Source: Bryobacterales bacterium (GTDB taxonomy: Bacteria; Acidobacteriota; Terriglobia; Bryobacterales; Bryobacteraceae). From it: 8,678 nucleotides of DNA. The number at the start of each line of letters is the position of its first letter. Positions within the stretch are counted from its first letter, which is position 1. Under the pieces are notes generated by a model. The model was not told the origin of the DNA. It did not search any database and was given only the letters and a program-made list of their open reading frames with translations. Below are positions 7,012 to 8,678 of the stretch, piece after piece. The stretch lies in assembly GCA_025456495.1 (NCBI GenBank), contig JALOKO010000126.1, forward strand, positions 1 through 8,678, read 5' to 3'. The position numbers and the translations under genes were made by a program.

Positions 7012-7107
7012 CCGCGGCTGGCCGCAAGGTTACACGCACCGATAACATGTCGATTCCACAAGGGGACGCGGCAGGCCGATTCCCGCGATCTTGTTGATTC
7101 GAAGTGG

Positions 7108-7374
7108 TTACTTCGTATAACGTCCGAGATCCAAAGGCGAGAGCCCGCTCCGCGGATCTGCAACGAGTCTCGCCATGACTGACATTCCCCTCTCACCACA
7201 GTAGTGACCAGACGCGATCGGTGGATCTCTCTCGGGCAGGTCCGCGCACAGCCTGCGAATCGCATCCATTTCCGGATGAACCAATCGAAGCGATATGAAC
7301 TCGTCCCAATCCCATTCTCCAAGTCGATCCTCAAGGAAGGCTTCGATTTCGTTGGCAACTTCCGTTCGGCTCAT
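7108..7374 (-). CDS. Putative immunity protein (second cassette)
   Basis: This 88-residue protein probably protects against the toxin domain encoded just before it. The sequence EVANEIEAFLEDRLGEWDWD (5-24) followed by EFISLRLVHPEMDAIRRLCADLP resembles a widespread family of small hypothetical proteins with a WDWDDF-type signature and a yPP...gxYC(n/g)eeG ending (PPIASGHYCGERG, 51-63). I recall this family from memory and have no name for it. I chose the ATG at 7372-7374 because GAGG stands six bases upstream and overlaps the stop codon of the preceding fragment. A longer frame from 7518 adds 48 residues that overlap that fragment and are not family-like. It is soluble, with no membrane segment. 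The toxin-immunity role is inferred from position. Confidence 0.65.
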   Translation of the reverse strand: MSRTEVANEIEAFLEDRLGEWDWDEFISLRLVHPEMDAIRRLCADLPERDPPIASGHYCGERGMSVMARLVADPRSGLSPLDLGRYTK

Positions 7375-7382
7375 CTTCCGCC

Positions 7383-7664
7383 TCACCGTTTCCATTCGAA
7401 GACGTGCCAATGGTTGTTTTGGCCAAAAAGGAAGGTCTTCTTGCTCCCGATCACCATCCGAAAGACTTCGGGTCCGGTCTTGGCAGAACCTGACCAACTG
7501 GAGCCCATACGCATCCAATTACCCGTGAGTCGTCCGTTCAGGAGTCCCTGCCCGCCGGTAGCGAACAGGTAGTTTCCGGTCTGCGTCATCAGCGGCGGCC
7601 CCGCCGCAGCTCCGCTCAGCCAACATGGGTCGAACCGATGCGCCGAAGAAGACTCGCTACCCAC
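7383..7664 (-). pseudogene. Rhs-type toxin C-terminal fragment (second cassette)
   Basis: This minus-strand frame reads as the tip of a polymorphic toxin without its delivery protein. An ATG at 7587-7589 leaves 68 residues, including TGNYLFATGGQGLLNGRLTG, then NWMRMGSSWSGSAKTGPEVF and RMVIGSKK, and it ends NNHWHVFEWKR. The pattern (N/W)LRxGxxW(S/K)GSA..G.EVFRxxIGxK...HWH resembles C-terminal domains found at the ends of Rhs and related proteins. I recall the pattern but not a Pfam name. The full frame starts at a GTG at 7662-7664, but its first 49 bases overlap the upstream immunity gene. No good ribosome site precedes either start. The stop is eight bases before the next gene, a tight toxin-immunity spacing. 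The terminal HWH could be catalytic, which is only a guess. It is most likely a displaced tip, translated if at all by coupling. Confidence 0.5.
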
Positions 7665-7918
7665 ACCAACGCGTAGCCGATCGGCGGCGCATCGCCTCGC
7701 AGGATTTGCCGAAGGCGTTCCACGTCCTCGGACAACTGACCCATGCTAAAGTCGGTAGGACTCTTGGTTGGGTCGTAACGCTCGTCCTCCGAGATCTCCC
7801 AGTAGTAGTCGTCTGAAAGCTCAGCCTGGGCACCCTGCTGTTTCAGGTGCTGTACCAGGACATGGACGGCGCTTTCGATCTCGTCCAACGAAACGGTAAG
7901 GTTGTTCCTTTCCGCCAA
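7616..7918 (-). CDS. Putative immunity protein (first cassette)
   Basis: This 100-residue soluble acidic protein resembles small proteins often found after Rhs toxin tips. The features are an N-terminal helix VSLDEIESAVHVLVQHLKQ (9-27), then LSDDYYWEISEDERYDP (34-50), PTDFSMGQLSEDVERLRQIL (54-73) and PIGYALVWVASLLRRIG (79-95). Family members share DxYW, YD..k.PTD(f/l)xxGQLSED and YALVWL, as I recall them. The start is best placed at TTG (7916-7918), preceded by GGAG at seven bases. The frame remains open to 7984, but that extension (cysteine- and arginine-rich) overlaps the broken toxin gene. The reading frame is intact while the toxin before it is broken, as expected for immunity retained against kin. 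The immunity role is inference. Confidence 0.7.
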   Translation of the reverse strand: MAERNNLTVSLDEIESAVHVLVQHLKQQGAQAELSDDYYWEISEDERYDPTKSPTDFSMGQLSEDVERLRQILRGDAPPIGYALVWVASLLRRIGSTHVG

Positions 7919-8187
7919 GGAGTTTCTCCAATGCCTTTTCGAAAGTTCGAATCTCCTGCTGCAAGTGCTTCGCCCTGCCCTCAATGATTCTCTGCCGCAA
8001 CTACGGCGATGCGTTTTTCAGGAACCCCTTGTTGTCAAACGCGCCTGGATTCTTGAGGTACTCTGCCAGTTTCTGCCTGTGCGCGGCGATCTGCCGCCGC
8101 AGCCCCGAACCCACCGCTGTGATGGTGAGCGAGGAGGTTTCCGTAGTAGCTGAACCGGAAGTCGGGGACGTTCGTGATCGGTATCTG
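7821..8187 (-). pseudogene. Broken polymorphic-toxin C-terminal domain (first cassette)
   Basis: Two frames must be joined to read this region. Frame one from 8187 gives PITNVPDFRFSYYGN. Near 8127-8136 it shifts to LTITAVGSGLRRQIAAHRQK, LAEYLKNPGAFDNKGFLKNA, SP, an in-frame TAG (8001-8003), then LRQRIIEGRAKHLQQEIRTF and EKALEKLLGG. The series LRxQI..H..KL..Y..NP.AFDNKGFLKNA.xELRQ.II.GR.KHL..EI..F is one I recall at the C-terminus of Rhs-like toxins. The TAG stands where glutamate is usual, so GAG to TAG fits. Family-like sequence ends near 7910, and the frame runs to a TGA at 7821-7823 inside the immunity gene. No start codon with a ribosome site precedes it, and a TGA lies at 8188-8190. Sequencing error at either lesion is possible. 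Confidence 0.55.
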
Positions 8188-8678
8188 TCAAGGGGAGACG
8201 GAGGTCCCCCGTGTCCTCCCGATGGCAGGATGGTTTCGCGGTTTGCGCAACGCTTCCATCACCGCTGGCCTGGGGACCGATCGTCCCCCGGCGCTAATCG
8301 ATGTCCACCGCCTCCAGTCTCCAAGCGGGGGTCCAGCGGGGACCAGACACTGATTTCCCTACAGCATCGCATCTTCGACAGACAAAGACATCCCAGAGCT
8401 TAGCAGTCGATCCTGGGCGGATTTGCGGCCACGCTTCTGTGACAACAGGACACGGTTCATCTTGGCGTCCAAACTCCCCCGAAACTCGGGCTGCCACCGC
8501 CGACCTGGCCGACTCACGCGCCGTGATCGCGGAGGTCCGATGGTCTGCCGGTCACGACTGCCCCGGAACTTGCACCGCACAACCCATCGAAATCAAGCGC
8601 ATGGAAAGCGATCGTCTTCCCGCCCTCCCGTGCCGAAGGCGGTGACCGAACCGGTCTGCCGCTGCCCGTAGGGGTTCG
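8188..8678. other. No convincing gene; clustered GGGGAC/GTCCCC inverted repeats
   Basis: All six frames here are short, out of register with one another and without ribosome sites, so I call no gene. The visible structure is a set of repeats: GGGGA (8192-8196) with TCCCC (8205-8209); GGGGAC (8272-8277) with GTCCCC (8283-8288), a hairpin with loop CGATC; and GGGGGTCCAGCGGGGACCAG at about 8327-8346, followed by ACACTGATTT. The last resembles, from memory, a GGGGACAGACACTGATTT motif seen near REP-associated (IS200-like) transposases. No transposase is present. The stretch 8360-8678 shows nothing recognised. Confidence 0.45.

Noticed and set aside
8301..8671. Plus-strand frames of 114 and 82 codons at the right edge
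   Set aside because: No family features, no ribosome sites, and they overlap each other in different frames. They are treated as non-coding.

Overview
The window is GC-rich bacterial DNA, apparently chromosomal. Three features point to an environmental Gram-negative lineage such as Acidobacteriota (Bryobacter/Solibacter-like), with Planctomycetota or a Thermoanaerobaculia-like group as alternatives: an ECF sigma factor of the TIGR02999 type followed by a kinase-TPR protein, a PEP-CTERM exported protein, and Rhs-type toxin debris. This assignment rests on gene-content habits recalled from memory, not on a search.

Left part (1-3431, minus strand): an ECF sigma factor gene (2820-3431) is followed after 54 bases by a gene for a membrane-anchored Ser/Thr protein kinase with a TPR sensor half (210-2765). 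The two read as a signalling operon. Three short tandem repeats occur here: a 15-base unit at 31-60, a 21-base unit just past the kinase stop, and an 18-base unit inside the sigma factor reading frame.

Middle (3432-6738, plus strand): a divergent intergenic region of 193 bases leads to a PEP-CTERM exported protein (3625-4551), then a small beta-rich protein of unknown function (4653-5066), a strong hairpin and palindrome (5095-5140), an AraC-family regulator with a DUF6597-like N-terminal half (5246-6091), and a VOC/glyoxalase-like protein (6340-6738). The divergent layout makes the sigma factor a candidate regulator of the exported protein. The AraC and VOC genes are a plausible regulator-enzyme pair.

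Right part (6739-8678, minus strand): this is a degraded polymorphic-toxin/immunity region. In transcription order it holds a broken toxin C-terminal domain with an apparent frameshift and an in-frame stop (8187 to about 7821), an intact putative immunity gene (7616-7918), a second toxin-like C-terminal fragment (7383-7664) and a second putative immunity gene (7108-7374). Two unrecognised short frames (6722-7011) follow. The outermost stretch (8188-8678) has no convincing gene but contains several GGGGAC/GTCCCC inverted repeats. The arrangement fits a graveyard of displaced Rhs tips with their immunity genes kept. The large Rhs or other delivery protein is not in the window.
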